Positions 42,328 to 51,256 are shown, counted from the first letter of the stretch. The stretch is 64,000 nt of DNA from Mesorhizobium sp. LMG 17147 (GCF_024297145.1 NZ_JANCTC010000003.1:186001-250000), one strand, 5' to 3'. Notes: generated by a model from the letters alone, not told the origin. Numbers and translations: made by a program.

Positions 42328-44202
42328 TCAACGCAATACGCTCTGCCGCAGCTTTTTGCCGCTTTCGACCATCGGATCGGGCGTCTCCAGGTGGAATATC
42401 GAACGATATATCTCGCTGTGCTTGGCAAGCTGGTCATGCGTTCCAGCATCGACAAGCTGTCCGGCGTCAAACACGAGAATACGATCGGCCGCCTTGATTG
42501 TAGACAGCCTGTGCGCAATGCAGATCACTGTGCGCTGAAATGTGTTGTCGAAGGCTGCCTCCATGACTGCCCGTTCGTTTTCACCGTCAAGCGCCGATGT
42601 CGCTTCATCATAGACGATTACCGCAGCATTCTTGAGCAGGGCGCGTGCGATGGCGACGCGCTGTTTCTGCCCGCCCGACAGATTGGTGCCGCTCGGCCCG
42701 ACAAGCGTGTCGAGCCCGTTTTCGAGCGCCGAAGCAAAGCTGGTGACCCGGGCGAGGTTCGCAGCGGACTCGATTTCCTGATCCGTGGCGTTCGGGCGGC
42801 CGTCGCGAATGTTGTCGCGGATCGAGCCTTCGAACAGGAAGACGTCCTGTGACACCAGTGCGATGTTATCGCGAACGTCGGCCAGGCTGATCTTCGAAAT
42901 GTCCTTTCCGTCGATCAGGATCCTGCCCTTGTCCGGCTCCATCAGGCGCAGGATCAGATTGACGATGGTGGTCTTGCCGGCGCCGGAGCGGCCGACGATC
43001 GCCAGCTTCTCACGAGGTCGCACGTCGAAGGAAACACCCTCCAGCGCCGGGCTGTTGCCGTCATAGGAGAAGGCCACATCTTCAAAGCGGATACCACCAT
43101 CGACATCGGCCAGGCGCTCGCCCGCGATTGCAAGTCGCCGCTGCTCGGGCGTGTCGATCAAATCATACATCTGCTCGACGGCGACCATTTGCTTCTGGAT
43201 GTCGACGTTGACCCGGGCCAACCGCTTGGCAGGCTCATAGGCAAGCAGGAACGCGGTAATGAAGGCCATGAATTCGCCGGGCGTCTTGCCGTTGCCGAGG
43301 GTCTGCCAGCTGGCGTACATAACGAAAAGCCCGATGATCACGCCGCCGCCGGTCTCCATCAATGGGCTCATCAATGCTGACGTCCGGTTGATCTGGATGC
43401 CACGTCTTTCCATCTTGCGGACGGCCTTTGCAAAGCTGGCAACCGCCTTGTCCTCGAGCTGGAAGGACTTGATGGTGCGGATGCCTTCGACGGCTTCCGT
43501 GCCGATCGACTGGACCTGTGCGGCCAATTCCGTCTCGCCCCTCGCCAGCGCCTTGAGCTTCCTGGTTATCGCGCCGACCGATAGGAACAGCATCGGCAGA
43601 ACCGCCACGGATATCAGCGACATTACCGGGTCCTGCTTGACCATGACGCTGGCCAAGGCAATCAGGGTCAGCAGATCAGAGACGGCGCTGCTCGTGAGGG
43701 TGAGAATAACGGTCGCCCCGGCGCGCGCGTTGAACATGATCTTGGAGATAAATTTTGCCGGATGCTGGTTCGCGAAACGGCTGATGTCGAAATACACCAT
43801 TCGGGAAAATTGACGGTTTTGAAGGTCTGAAACGATAGCCCGGCGAATCTTGCCCGTGGTGATGGTCTGGCAGTAGGCAGCTATGCCCTTGACCAGGAAA
43901 ATGCCGATGATGACGACGCTGATACCCGATACAGCGGCAGCGTCTCGCTCGACATAGATGGTGTTGATCATGACTTTCATGATCCAGGCCGCTGCCCCGG
44001 TCGCCGCAGCAGCAGCGATCGAGCACAGCAAACCTGTCACATACAGCATCTTGTGCGGCGGCAGATTTTCGCCAATCAGACGCTTGATCAGCGGATATGC
44101 TGGGCCCGTTGACACTCGTTTCTTTGCAATCATCTCGTCGCCGCCCGTTGCGATCCCGTCCGGTCTTCGTGTTGTCTTGAAGCGCGAAACGGTTTCGATC
44201 AC
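42328..44202 (-). CDS. MsbA-like ABC transporter, fused membrane and ATPase domains
   Basis: A 624-residue half-transporter that works as a homodimer. The start at 44202 may be 23 codons too early; MIAKKRVSTGPAYPLIKRL is an alternative. The membrane domain of six helices spans about residues 50-340 (LLCSIAAAAATGAAAWIMKV; AVSGISVVIIGIFLVKGIAA). The ATPase domain has Walker A VGRSGAGKTTIVN, signature LSGGQKQRVAIARAL, Walker B VIVYDEATSALD and the switch His in CIAHRLSTI. The closest class exports lipid A or other lipid-linked glycans (MsbA). It is the first gene of an operon with three GT9-like genes. Confidence 0.92.
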   Translation of the reverse strand: MIETVSRFKTTRRPDGIATGGDEMIAKKRVSTGPAYPLIKRLIGENLPPHKMLYVTGLLCSIAAAAATGAAAWIMKVMINTIYVERDAAAVSGISVVIIGIFLVKGIAAYCQTITTGKIRRAIVSDLQNRQFSRMVYFDISRFANQHPAKFISKIMFNARAGATVILTLTSSAVSDLLTLIALASVMVKQDPVMSLISVAVLPMLFLSVGAITRKLKALARGETELAAQVQSIGTEAVEGIRTIKSFQLEDKAVASFAKAVRKMERRGIQINRTSALMSPLMETGGGVIIGLFVMYASWQTLGNGKTPGEFMAFITAFLLAYEPAKRLARVNVDIQKQMVAVEQMYDLIDTPEQRRLAIAGERLADVDGGIRFEDVAFSYDGNSPALEGVSFDVRPREKLAIVGRSGAGKTTIVNLILRLMEPDKGRILIDGKDISKISLADVRDNIALVSQDVFLFEGSIRDNIRDGRPNATDQEIESAANLARVTSFASALENGLDTLVGPSGTNLSGGQKQRVAIARALLKNAAVIVYDEATSALDGENERAVMEAAFDNTFQRTVICIAHRLSTIKAADRILVFDAGQLVDAGTHDQLAKHSEIYRSIFHLETPDPMVESGKKLRQSVLR

Positions 44203-44351
44203 CTGTCTGTGGCTTCGTTCCCGACCGCAGTCAATGCCGAACCGGATCCTTGCACGTCATCGGCTTACGACCGTCGGTTCCTCGCATACGAGCATAGCGG
44301 ACCCAGCCACGCGGCTCTTGCGCCATTCGCCGTCGGCCGCGCTATGCCCGG

Positions 44352-45182
44352 TCAGTGTTTCGCGAGGACCATGAGATGGCTTCCAAGAGGCGAGGTGTGA
44401 TTGCTTTTGATTGAAAAGCCCACATCCGAAAGCACCGCGATCATCTCTCTATCCTTGCCAGGAGGAACGCGGGCAACGATCGTTTGAGCACGCCTGGCGA
44501 TATCGCACAGCACGCGTCGCGCCTTGTCCGCGCCGAGGCTCCACTGCATGTGATGGTAGACCGCCAGCAGCATGACGATGTCATACTGCGGTTGGAGAAC
44601 ATTTTGCAGCTTCCGGCTGCCAAGATCGAGACAATCGAACCGGCTTTGAACCGGACAACCCAGGAAGATCATCCTGGCCGTCTCGATATGCGGCTTGAGA
44701 ATGTCGATCCCATGGATCGAACTTGGTCCTAGCTTGGATATCTCATAGGCGACAACACCCATGTTGCAGCCAACATCGAGAATGGACTTCCCGGCGTAGT
44801 CGACCTCTGCTGAGAATAGGCCGTCCAGTCGGTCGTCCCACGTTCCCTTGAATCTCTTTTGCTTATTTGACCACCACAAATCATTGTTCTCCAAAAGCGG
44901 CGCCGGACTGGTTTCCTTGACGGAGGACGACTGTGCGCTGGGCCTTGGCCCCGGACCAGTTGCTGGCGCGCAAACCACACTGTCCAGAACGTCCTGTAAA
45001 CGTAACCGCGGGAGAAAGGAACTCCTGATCACAGCATCCTGCGAAGACGTTTCGGGAAGCTGACGAACACCAGCCCGACAGATCGACACATCGGTTGGAA
45101 ACCGCAATGTCGCTTGGCGCCCCCCTACCCGGGCCTGCCCTCGAGTTCCTGAAACGTACGCCCTTTCGGCAAGGCAAGCCAT
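44352..45182 (-). CDS. SAM-dependent methyltransferase
   Basis: The catalytic domain is clear in the second half: motif I KSILDVGCNMGVVAYEIS, then SIHGIDILKPHIETARMIFL (acidic loop, motif II), the mid DIVMLLAVYHHMQWSLG and a C-terminal strand with GSHLMVLAKH. The N-terminal about 85 residues are low in family likeness and the first ATG has no SD. The real start may therefore be downstream, near LWWSNKQKRFKGTWDDRLDG. The substrate is unknown. The position beside the exporter/GT9-like operon suggests modification of a surface sugar, but that is only inferred. Confidence 0.75.
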   Translation of the reverse strand: MACLAERAYVSGTRGQARVGGRQATLRFPTDVSICRAGVRQLPETSSQDAVIRSSFLPRLRLQDVLDSVVCAPATGPGPRPSAQSSSVKETSPAPLLENNDLWWSNKQKRFKGTWDDRLDGLFSAEVDYAGKSILDVGCNMGVVAYEISKLGPSSIHGIDILKPHIETARMIFLGCPVQSRFDCLDLGSRKLQNVLQPQYDIVMLLAVYHHMQWSLGADKARRVLCDIARRAQTIVARVPPGKDREMIAVLSDVGFSIKSNHTSPLGSHLMVLAKH

Positions 45183-45322
45183 GTTTGTTCTTGCTTTGTG
45201 CCGGCAGCTATGCTACTAATTTGCCTATGGTGCTGATTTGCACCAACGACCGTCTTGCCGCGAGATGCGGTTTTTCAGCCAGGCTCGATCAAAGCTCGCC
45301 CGCATTGCAGGGTCTTGGGCGA

Positions 45323-45576
45323 TCAAGGTCGAGCGCCAGCCTTTTCGGCAGCTTCCGAGAAGGGAAATCGGAAAAGCAGCTTCCGGTTCTCCTCGCAGAT
45401 TTCGAAGGAAAGACCTGTCAGGACTGGGCTGCCGCTGAGCAGACCCTCGGCCAGGGTTTCCTTGGCCGAAGCCATGGCGTTGTCCTGGGCGGCAGACAGG
45501 CCATCCACCTCCTGCCTCTCGAATCTTCCGTCAAGCGGCCGTCATTGTTTCGGAAATGAAAAAAATATCTCGGCGT
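45323..45576 (-). pseudogene. Frameshifted DUF6894-type gene with an ACG start codon
   Basis: From 45576 the minus strand reads ACG-PRYFFHFRNNDGRLTEDSRG, the exact opening of DUF6894 proteins except that the initiator ATG is ACG. One base of frame is lost near 45510. Reading then continues as QEVDGLSAAQDNAMASAKET through LSFEICEENRKLLFRFPFSE to the stop at 45323, the usual end of the family. The two halves join to a full-length DUF6894 domain. Either the gene has decayed twice or the assembly has an error at the frameshift. DUF6894 proteins are small rhizobial proteins of unknown function. Confidence 0.75.
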
Positions 45577-45692
45577 GCCTGCTCCGGCTGGTTAATTATG
45601 TCGTCGCGAGCGGTCTCAGGAACAGCGTTGAATTCGTAAGTACAGGACAGCACTGTACGATTTTGACATCGGGATTCATGGCGTTCAGGCCT

Positions 45693-45917
45693 TCATGCGT
45701 CAGGTCGATCGAACAGCACCCCCAGCCCATGTTCGAACGCACATGCCGCAATCATGTCGTCCAGGGCTTTTCCGGAGACCGGGCAATTCGGCATGACTGC
45801 CATGATCGCGATCTCAGCCGCTGCGGTAGAAACCTCATCGTGGCGCCTCTTCCTGGTCTCGATATATTGCTCGATCAGAATTTTCAGGCGCCGCGCTGCA
45901 ATCTCGTCGACGACCAT
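45693..45917 (-). CDS. Small protein of unknown function (74 residues)
   Basis: A compact helical protein starting MVVDEIAARRLKILIEQYIE (a start seven codons upstream is possible). It has a charged first helix (YIETRKRRHDEVSTAAAEIA) and a C-terminal AACAFEHGLGVLFDRPDA. The composition and codon use look like real rhizobial protein, and a good purine-rich SD (GAGGGAGAAC) precedes the ATG. I do not recognise the family. It lies alone between two broken genes. Confidence 0.55.
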   Translation of the reverse strand: MVVDEIAARRLKILIEQYIETRKRRHDEVSTAAAEIAIMAVMPNCPVSGKALDDMIAACAFEHGLGVLFDRPDA

Positions 45918-46179
45918 CGTTCTCCCTCGATTCGGCACAATGTCCGTCTTCCGGGGGCGGTCCTCCGAGTGAAGGTCCGCTGCCGTTGGCTAGCAGCGGA
46001 CCTCTCGGCTGGGTGAGCCAATGGGCCGAGGCGGGGGTCTCGGACCGTCACACAATAGCTTCGAGAGGCCACTCGTTCCACAGAACGCTGTCGTTGGTAA
46101 TTTTCGTACACTGAGCATTGCCGCCGTCAGTCTGCGGCCGTGGGATTTTTGGGCTATGCCGCGTCGCCGGGGTACTGGA

Positions 46180-46347
46180 TCAGATCCGGCTTCGATCGAG
46201 ATAGCTGTAGATGCCCGCGCCGATCGCGACCGCTCCGACGGTGATCAGAATCGATGGCACCCCCATCAGCGTCGCGACGATCCCCCAGACGATGGCGACG
46301 GCGATTGCGCCGGCAGTTCCCAGGACCAGTCTAAGCCGTTTCGACAT
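46180..46347 (-). CDS. Small two-helix membrane protein (55 residues)
   Basis: A 55-codon frame encodes MSKRLRLVLGTAGAIAVAIV followed by a second hydrophobic stretch (PSILITVGAVAIGAGIY) and a basic end (DRSRI). Two transmembrane helices are predicted with a short loop between. A strong SD (GGGGGA) lies seven bases before the ATG. The regular hydrophobic pattern and SD support a true gene. No family is recognised; its role is unknown. Confidence 0.6.
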   Translation of the reverse strand: MSKRLRLVLGTAGAIAVAIVWGIVATLMGVPSILITVGAVAIGAGIYSYLDRSRI

Positions 46348-46469
46348 TATCTATTCCCCCAAAAGTGCATCTCTGGCCTTTCCGGTCGAAATACCGCAAT
46401 GCGGCACCATTGTCTGCGCTTCGTTCAACTTTCTATGCCGCCCCTGAGCCCGACCGCTGAGAACGCGTC

Positions 46470-47344
46470 GTGCGCAAGCTCATCGGCGTCATCGTTACGC
46501 TCACGACCATTGCCGCAGTCTACTGGATAATGCCGGAATACCGGCGTGAGTTTGCCGCAACGGACCGGGCAGATACGCCAGCATGTGCGGGGCTGGATCG
46601 TCAAAGGCTTCTTCCTGCCGCTGATGTTCGTCTATCTGTGCTCCACACTGGGTTCGATCCTTGCCGGGCTTGAACAACCGTATCAGCTCGACATCATGCG
46701 CTGGCACGCTTTTGCAATCGATCTCCTGTTCATGGTGGATGTTCTTGTCGCGATCGTCAGCTATATCTTCACGCTGCGCGTACTCGACAACCATATCCGC
46801 AGCGTCGAGCCCGCCGTGTTCGGCTGGCTGGTTTGTCTTGCCTGTTATGAACCCATCAACACCGCCACCCGTGCCTACCTGAACTACGAAACGGGCGCCA
46901 ACTGGACGGCGGTGATTCCCTCACCGGCGCTCCAAGTTTTCTGGGGATCGGCTGTCCTCTTCTGCATCTTGATTTTTGTCTGGTCCACCGTGAGCTTTGG
47001 CCTGAGATTTTCCAATCTCACCAATCGCGGAAATCATTACCAGGGGACCGCATCGCTGCATCAAGCATCCGGCCTATGTTTCGAAGAACCTCTCCTGGTG
47101 GCTGATCTCCGTACCTTTCCTCACCGCCGCAGGACCCGCTGAAGCGCTACGGCACTCCGCACTCCGCCATCCTGCTCGGACTCAACGCCTTCTACGCACT
47201 CCGCGCCATCACCGAGGAACGCCATCTGTCACGCGACCCCGCTTACGTTGCCTATTGCGATTACATCGCCGAGAACGGTGCTGTAGCCCAGCTCAAACGC
47301 CTGTTCGCAAAGCGCATCGGTCGCCGATCGAGCGCTCCGGCTGA
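46470..47344 (+). pseudogene. Broken isoprenylcysteine carboxyl-methyltransferase-like membrane protein gene
   Basis: The pieces of one membrane protein lie in order but in changing frames. A GTG at 46470 starts RKLIGVIVTLTTIAAVYWIM. The frame shifts near 46560 to read WIVKGFFLPLMFVYLCSTLG through VWSTVSFGLRFSNLTNRG. It shifts near 47030 to IITRGPHRCIKHPAYVSKNL, and again near 47132 to PLKRYGTPHSAILLGLNAFY, followed by ITEERHLSRDPAYVAYC. The KHPAYVSKNL, EERHL and DPAYVAYC segments are the catalytic ICMT-type signature (NxxxxHPxY...E-E...DPxYxxY). Three frame changes in 900 bases make this a pseudogene, unless the assembly is faulty here. Confidence 0.75.
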
Positions 47345-47378
47345 ATGCCGTGCTCTGACGATCAGCGGCAGTTGGCGC

Positions 47379-47684
47379 CTATCGCCTCAACGCGTGATCG
47401 CGATGCCGATCCTCGCCGCTCATCGGCAACGGCCGATCGCCCTCGAGCAGGCGGGTGATCCGGGCAAAGCCGGTAAAAGCCTTTCGCGCTTCCTCGGCCG
47501 ACATCCGGCCGGCCATGGCCGCAGCGCAGCAATTCACGGCGCACTGGTAAACTGGCCCGCGCCGCCCGGCCGGCCATTTTCGCAAGAATGCCATTGCTTC
47601 GGCAACGCTGTCGATCTCCTCCACGGGCTGTCCCTGTCCGCGCAAAATCCGCACGGGTGAAAAGAATTGCAAGCGGTCCATCAT
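47379..47684 (-). CDS. DUF982 domain-containing protein
   Basis: A 101-residue protein starting MMDRLQFFSPVRILRGQGQP, with ID-rich VEEIDSVAEAMAFLRKWPAG and YQCAVNCCAAAMAGRMSAEE typical of DUF982. This family is found almost only in rhizobia and their relatives. The frame is open far upstream, but the ATG pair at 47684/47681, with GAGGA directly before it, fits the usual start. Its function is unknown; it is probably cytoplasmic. Confidence 0.85.
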   Translation of the reverse strand: MMDRLQFFSPVRILRGQGQPVEEIDSVAEAMAFLRKWPAGRRGPVYQCAVNCCAAAMAGRMSAEEARKAFTGFARITRLLEGDRPLPMSGEDRHRDHALRR

Positions 47685-47825
47685 TTCCTCCCCGTCGACC
47701 GGATGCGTGCGATCGAACCCCACTAAACTCGCGAACCGGGCTTTGGTTCCCGGCAAAGAGGGCTTGGCTTGGAAAATGTTGGCGGACCAGACGAGCAGCG
47801 GTGGAAACGCCCCGCAGCCCCTATC

Positions 47826-47860
47826 GGATGACATCTTGCCCCAATTGGATGACATCTTGC
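47826..47860. repeat. Two 14-bp direct repeats upstream of the carbohydrate operon
   Basis: The sequence GGATGACATCTTGC occurs twice, at 47826-47839 and 47847-47860, exactly 21 bases apart (two helical turns). They lie 76-110 bases before the GT4 gene start. A direct repeat on one face of the helix suggests a binding site for a regulator or a pair of sites; no protein is identified. Confidence 0.6.
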
Positions 47861-47935
47861 TATGGTACGGGAACGTTAGCGCGGCTGATGCATTTCGATG
47901 CCACGAGCAGTCTTTTTTGAGGGAAATGCCAAAAC

Positions 47936-48997
47936 ATGAGAATAGCCCATGTGGCGCCGCTCCATGAATCCGTGCCACCCCGGTTCTATGGAGGGACGGA
48001 GCGCATCGTCTCCTATCTGACCGAAGGATTGGTCGAGCTTGGCCATGACGTGACCCTGTTCGCCAGCGGCGATACCAAAACATCGGCAAAATTGGTGGCG
48101 TGTCGCGAGCGCGCGCTCCGTCTCGATCCGCGCCCGCACAAATCCGAAACCGCGGCGCACCTCGCGATGCTCGCCGAGGTGAGGAACCGGGCGCAACAGT
48201 TCGACATCATCCATTTCCATCTCAGCCACTTCCTGCATTTTCCTTTCTTCGAACACATGCCCGACCGGACGGTGACGACACCGCATGGCAGGCTCGACTA
48301 TGTCGACCTGGCCCCGGCCTACGAACGTTTTCCGCGCTTTCCGATGATCTCGATTTCGCGCAGCCAGAGAACCGGGCTACCCAAGGCCAATTGGCTGGCG
48401 ACCATCCATCACGGGCTGCCGATCAATATCTACGAGCCGACTTTCGAGACGGATGCGGACGAGCCGTATCTGGCCTTTCTGGGCCGGCTGTCGCGCGACA
48501 AGCGCCCGGACCGGGCCATTGAGATCGCCTTGCGCTCCGGGTTGAAACTGAAGGTTGCGGCAAAGATCGGCGACGACGACCGCGCTTTTTTCCACGGCAC
48601 GGTCGAGCCGCTGATCGACGGCGACCGTGTCGACTACATCGGCGAGATCGAAGAGGACAGAAAAGCGGAATTCCTCGGCAAGGCGGCCGGCCTGCTGTTT
48701 CCGATCGATTGGCCGGAGCCGTTCGGTCTTGCCGCGATAGAGGCTATGGCTTGCGGCACGCCGGTGATCGCCTGGAAATGCGGTGCCCTGCCGGAGATCA
48801 TCGACCACGGCGTCACCGGTTTCCTTGTCGATTCAGTCGATGCTGCCGTCGCCTCGATACCGGAATTGCTGCGCCTCGACAGGCGACAGGTGAGAGCCGT
48901 ATTCGAAAACCGTTTTTCTGCCACGAGAATGGCCCACGACTATGTGACTACCTATGCGCGCCTGATCGGCACTCCCGGTGAAGCGAGAGCGTCCTGA
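47936..48997 (+). CDS. Family 4 glycosyltransferase
   Basis: A 353-residue GT-B transferase. The N-terminal domain begins MRIAHVAPLHESVPPRFYGG with TERIVSYLTEGLVELGHDVT. The donor domain has LAFLGRLSRDKRPDRAIEIA and PIDWPEPFGLAAIEAMACGT with the E-x7-E and Gly-Thr-Pro signature. In rhizobia such genes accompany amylo-alpha-1,6-glucosidases and trehalose genes, which follow here. It might make an alpha-glucan or glucosylated compatible solute. That is an inference from the neighbourhood. It has its own upstream region with direct repeats. Confidence 0.85.
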   Translation: MRIAHVAPLHESVPPRFYGGTERIVSYLTEGLVELGHDVTLFASGDTKTSAKLVACRERALRLDPRPHKSETAAHLAMLAEVRNRAQQFDIIHFHLSHFLHFPFFEHMPDRTVTTPHGRLDYVDLAPAYERFPRFPMISISRSQRTGLPKANWLATIHHGLPINIYEPTFETDADEPYLAFLGRLSRDKRPDRAIEIALRSGLKLKVAAKIGDDDRAFFHGTVEPLIDGDRVDYIGEIEEDRKAEFLGKAAGLLFPIDWPEPFGLAAIEAMACGTPVIAWKCGALPEIIDHGVTGFLVDSVDAAVASIPELLRLDRRQVRAVFENRFSATRMAHDYVTTYARLIGTPGEARAS

Positions 48998-49042
48998 TCG
49001 GCGTCATTGTGGACGGAAACGAAACGACAGAGCTTGTGACGT

Positions 49043-51205
49043 ATGAATCAACTCGACGAGCGTAAGCTTGATCCCGCCGTAGCCCTTGCCTCGCTCGACG
49101 AGGTTGCGCCCCGGGAGCCGCACCGACTGTTCGCCCTCAAGCAAGGCGACTGCTTCGCGGTGGCCGACGCTTATGGCGACATCCGCGGCGCCGGCGACGG
49201 CTTTTTCCGAGACGACACGCGTGTGCTTTCGGAATTCCGGCTGACGATCGGTGGCCGGCAAATGTCGCTGCTGGGCGCATCGCTCAGCCAGGACAATGTG
49301 CTTTTCACCTCGAACCTGACCAATCTGCCGATCCAGAGTGTCGGTGGCCGCGACATTCCGCAGGGGGCAATCCACATAGAACGCGTCAGGCTGCTTTGGC
49401 AGGACCGGCTGTTCGAGCGCATCACCCTTTCGAACTACAGCCAGGAATCGTCGGCCATTCGGGTTTCCTTGCATTTCGCAGCAGATTTCCGCGACATGTT
49501 CGAGGTGCGCGGTTCGACCCGGCTCAAGCGCGGAATAGCCCACGCCGCCGAGACCAGTCCGACATCCGTGGTGCTTCGATATGACGGGCTGGACCAGCTC
49601 GTACGCCTGTCGGCGATCTCGTTCTCGCAGGCGCCGGACAATTTGACCGCCAGCCGTGCGGATTTCCTGGTTGCGGTGACGAAGCGCAGTAGCGAGGTCC
49701 TCTATATCGAGGTCGGCCCGGAGGTGGCGGAGACACCCGACCGTGACCGTTTTCGGGCTGCCGCCGCCCGCGCTCGCTTCGGCATGCGCGCCAAACGCCG
49801 CCACGGTGCGACGGTGCACAGCTCCGGCCGCGTCTTCAACGACTGGATCGAACGCGCGCGCGCGGACGTGGCGTTGCTGACCACCGAGCTTGCGACCGGA
49901 CCTTACCCCTATGCCGGCATACCCTGGTTCTCGACGGCGTTTGGCCGTGACGGGGTGATCTCCGCACTGCAGATGCTGTGGTTGAATCCTGGGCTGGCGC
50001 GCGGCGTACTCGCCTTTCTCGCCCAGCATCAGGCAACCGAAACGTCGCCGTTCAGCGATTCGCAGCCGGGCAAGATCATGCACGAGACCCGCAAGGGCGA
50101 GATGGCGGCGCTGCGGGAGCTCCCGTTCGGCCGCTATTACGGCGGTGTCGATACCACGCCGCTCTACATTCATCTCGCTTGCGCCTATGCGGATCGTACC
50201 GGCGACATGGCGTTCGTCGACAGCCTGTGGCCATCGCTTTGTGCAGCGGCCGAATGGACGGAAGAGACAAGCCGCGCGACCGGCTTCGTTACCTACCAGC
50301 GCGGCGCCGAGACCGGCCTCGCCAACCAGGGCTGGAAGGACAGTTTCGATTCCGTCTTCCATGCCGATGGCCGCATGCCCAAGGGGCCGATCGCCCTGGT
50401 CGAGGTGCAAGGCTACGTCTTTGCCGCGTTCCGTGGGCTGGCGGCGCTCGCCCGCCGCCGCGGCGAGGACGACAAGGCCGATCATTGGGAGGAACGCGCC
50501 GAAACCATGCGCGCCGCGGTGGAACGCCATTTCTGGATGGACGATCTCAATTTCTATGCACTGGCGATCGATGGTGCAGGCGAGCTCTGCAAGGTACGGA
50601 CGTCGAATGCCGGCCATCTTCTCTATGTCGGGCTGCCCGAGCCGGAACGGGCGCACATGGTCGCCGATCAGCTGCTCTCCGCGTCGTTCCACTCTGGTTG
50701 GGGAGTGAGGACGCTGGCCGACGATGCGATATTCTTCAACCCGATGTCCTACCACAATGGTTCGATCTGGCCGCACGACACCGCCATGTGCGGTGCCGGC
50801 CTGGCACGTTACGGCGTGCGCGACAGCGTGGTCCGGCTGATGAGCGGCACGTTCGAATCGGCTGTCCATTTCAACATGCGGCTGCCGGAACTGTTCTGCG
50901 GCTTTACCCGGTCGCCGGGTGAAGCGCCGATCGCCTATCCCGTCGCGTGCCTGCCGCAGGCCTGGTCGGCGGGATCGGCCTTCATGCTGATGCAGGCCTG
51001 CCTTGGCCTCGAGATCGACGGCTGGAAGAGCGAAATCCGGGTCACCCGCCCAAGGCTGCCGATCGGCATCGACACGCTGACATTGCGGCATCTGGGTGTC
51101 GGCTCGACGGTGGTCGACCTCACATTCCAGCGTGTCGGCGACCGGGTCGTCGCCTTTCTCGCCGATCGGTATGAGGGGATGGTGCCGCTCATCGTGCGTA
51201 CTTGA
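49043..51205 (+). CDS. Amylo-alpha-1,6-glucosidase family protein
   Basis: A 720-residue protein of the GDE class. The N-terminal domain (about 20-230) is GDE_N_bis-like: LFALKQGDCFAVADAYGDIR, GDGFFRDDTRVLSEFRLTIG. The (alpha/alpha)6 barrel follows, with YPYAGIPWFSTAFGRDGVIS, LANQGWKDSFDSVFHADGRM and FNPMSYHNGSIWPHDTAMCG. These match glycogen-debranching enzymes acting on alpha-1,6 branches or related glucosides. It follows the GT4 gene by 45 bases, and otsA comes 176 bases after, so the genes probably form one functional group in glucan and trehalose metabolism. Confidence 0.88.
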   Translation: MNQLDERKLDPAVALASLDEVAPREPHRLFALKQGDCFAVADAYGDIRGAGDGFFRDDTRVLSEFRLTIGGRQMSLLGASLSQDNVLFTSNLTNLPIQSVGGRDIPQGAIHIERVRLLWQDRLFERITLSNYSQESSAIRVSLHFAADFRDMFEVRGSTRLKRGIAHAAETSPTSVVLRYDGLDQLVRLSAISFSQAPDNLTASRADFLVAVTKRSSEVLYIEVGPEVAETPDRDRFRAAAARARFGMRAKRRHGATVHSSGRVFNDWIERARADVALLTTELATGPYPYAGIPWFSTAFGRDGVISALQMLWLNPGLARGVLAFLAQHQATETSPFSDSQPGKIMHETRKGEMAALRELPFGRYYGGVDTTPLYIHLACAYADRTGDMAFVDSLWPSLCAAAEWTEETSRATGFVTYQRGAETGLANQGWKDSFDSVFHADGRMPKGPIALVEVQGYVFAAFRGLAALARRRGEDDKADHWEERAETMRAAVERHFWMDDLNFYALAIDGAGELCKVRTSNAGHLLYVGLPEPERAHMVADQLLSASFHSGWGVRTLADDAIFFNPMSYHNGSIWPHDTAMCGAGLARYGVRDSVVRLMSGTFESAVHFNMRLPELFCGFTRSPGEAPIAYPVACLPQAWSAGSAFMLMQACLGLEIDGWKSEIRVTRPRLPIGIDTLTLRHLGVGSTVVDLTFQRVGDRVVAFLADRYEGMVPLIVRT

Positions 51206-51256
51206 CGCCGCCGCTCTGCGGCGCATCGAAAATGACGCCCGGCATTGCAACCGTCC

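Noticed and set aside
45641..45659. Inverted repeat GTACAG-N7-CTGTAC between two small genes
   Set aside because: Arms of only six bases with no gene start close enough, and no known motif. Could arise by chance.
47394..47660. Plus-strand frame as the continuation of the broken ICMT-like gene
   Set aside because: The family similarity ends near 47330. Beyond that, the frame is the shadow of the minus-strand DUF982 gene.
47826..47860. The two 14-bp repeats as the start of a CRISPR array
   Set aside because: Only two units, repeat too short, spacer of seven bases, no cas genes.
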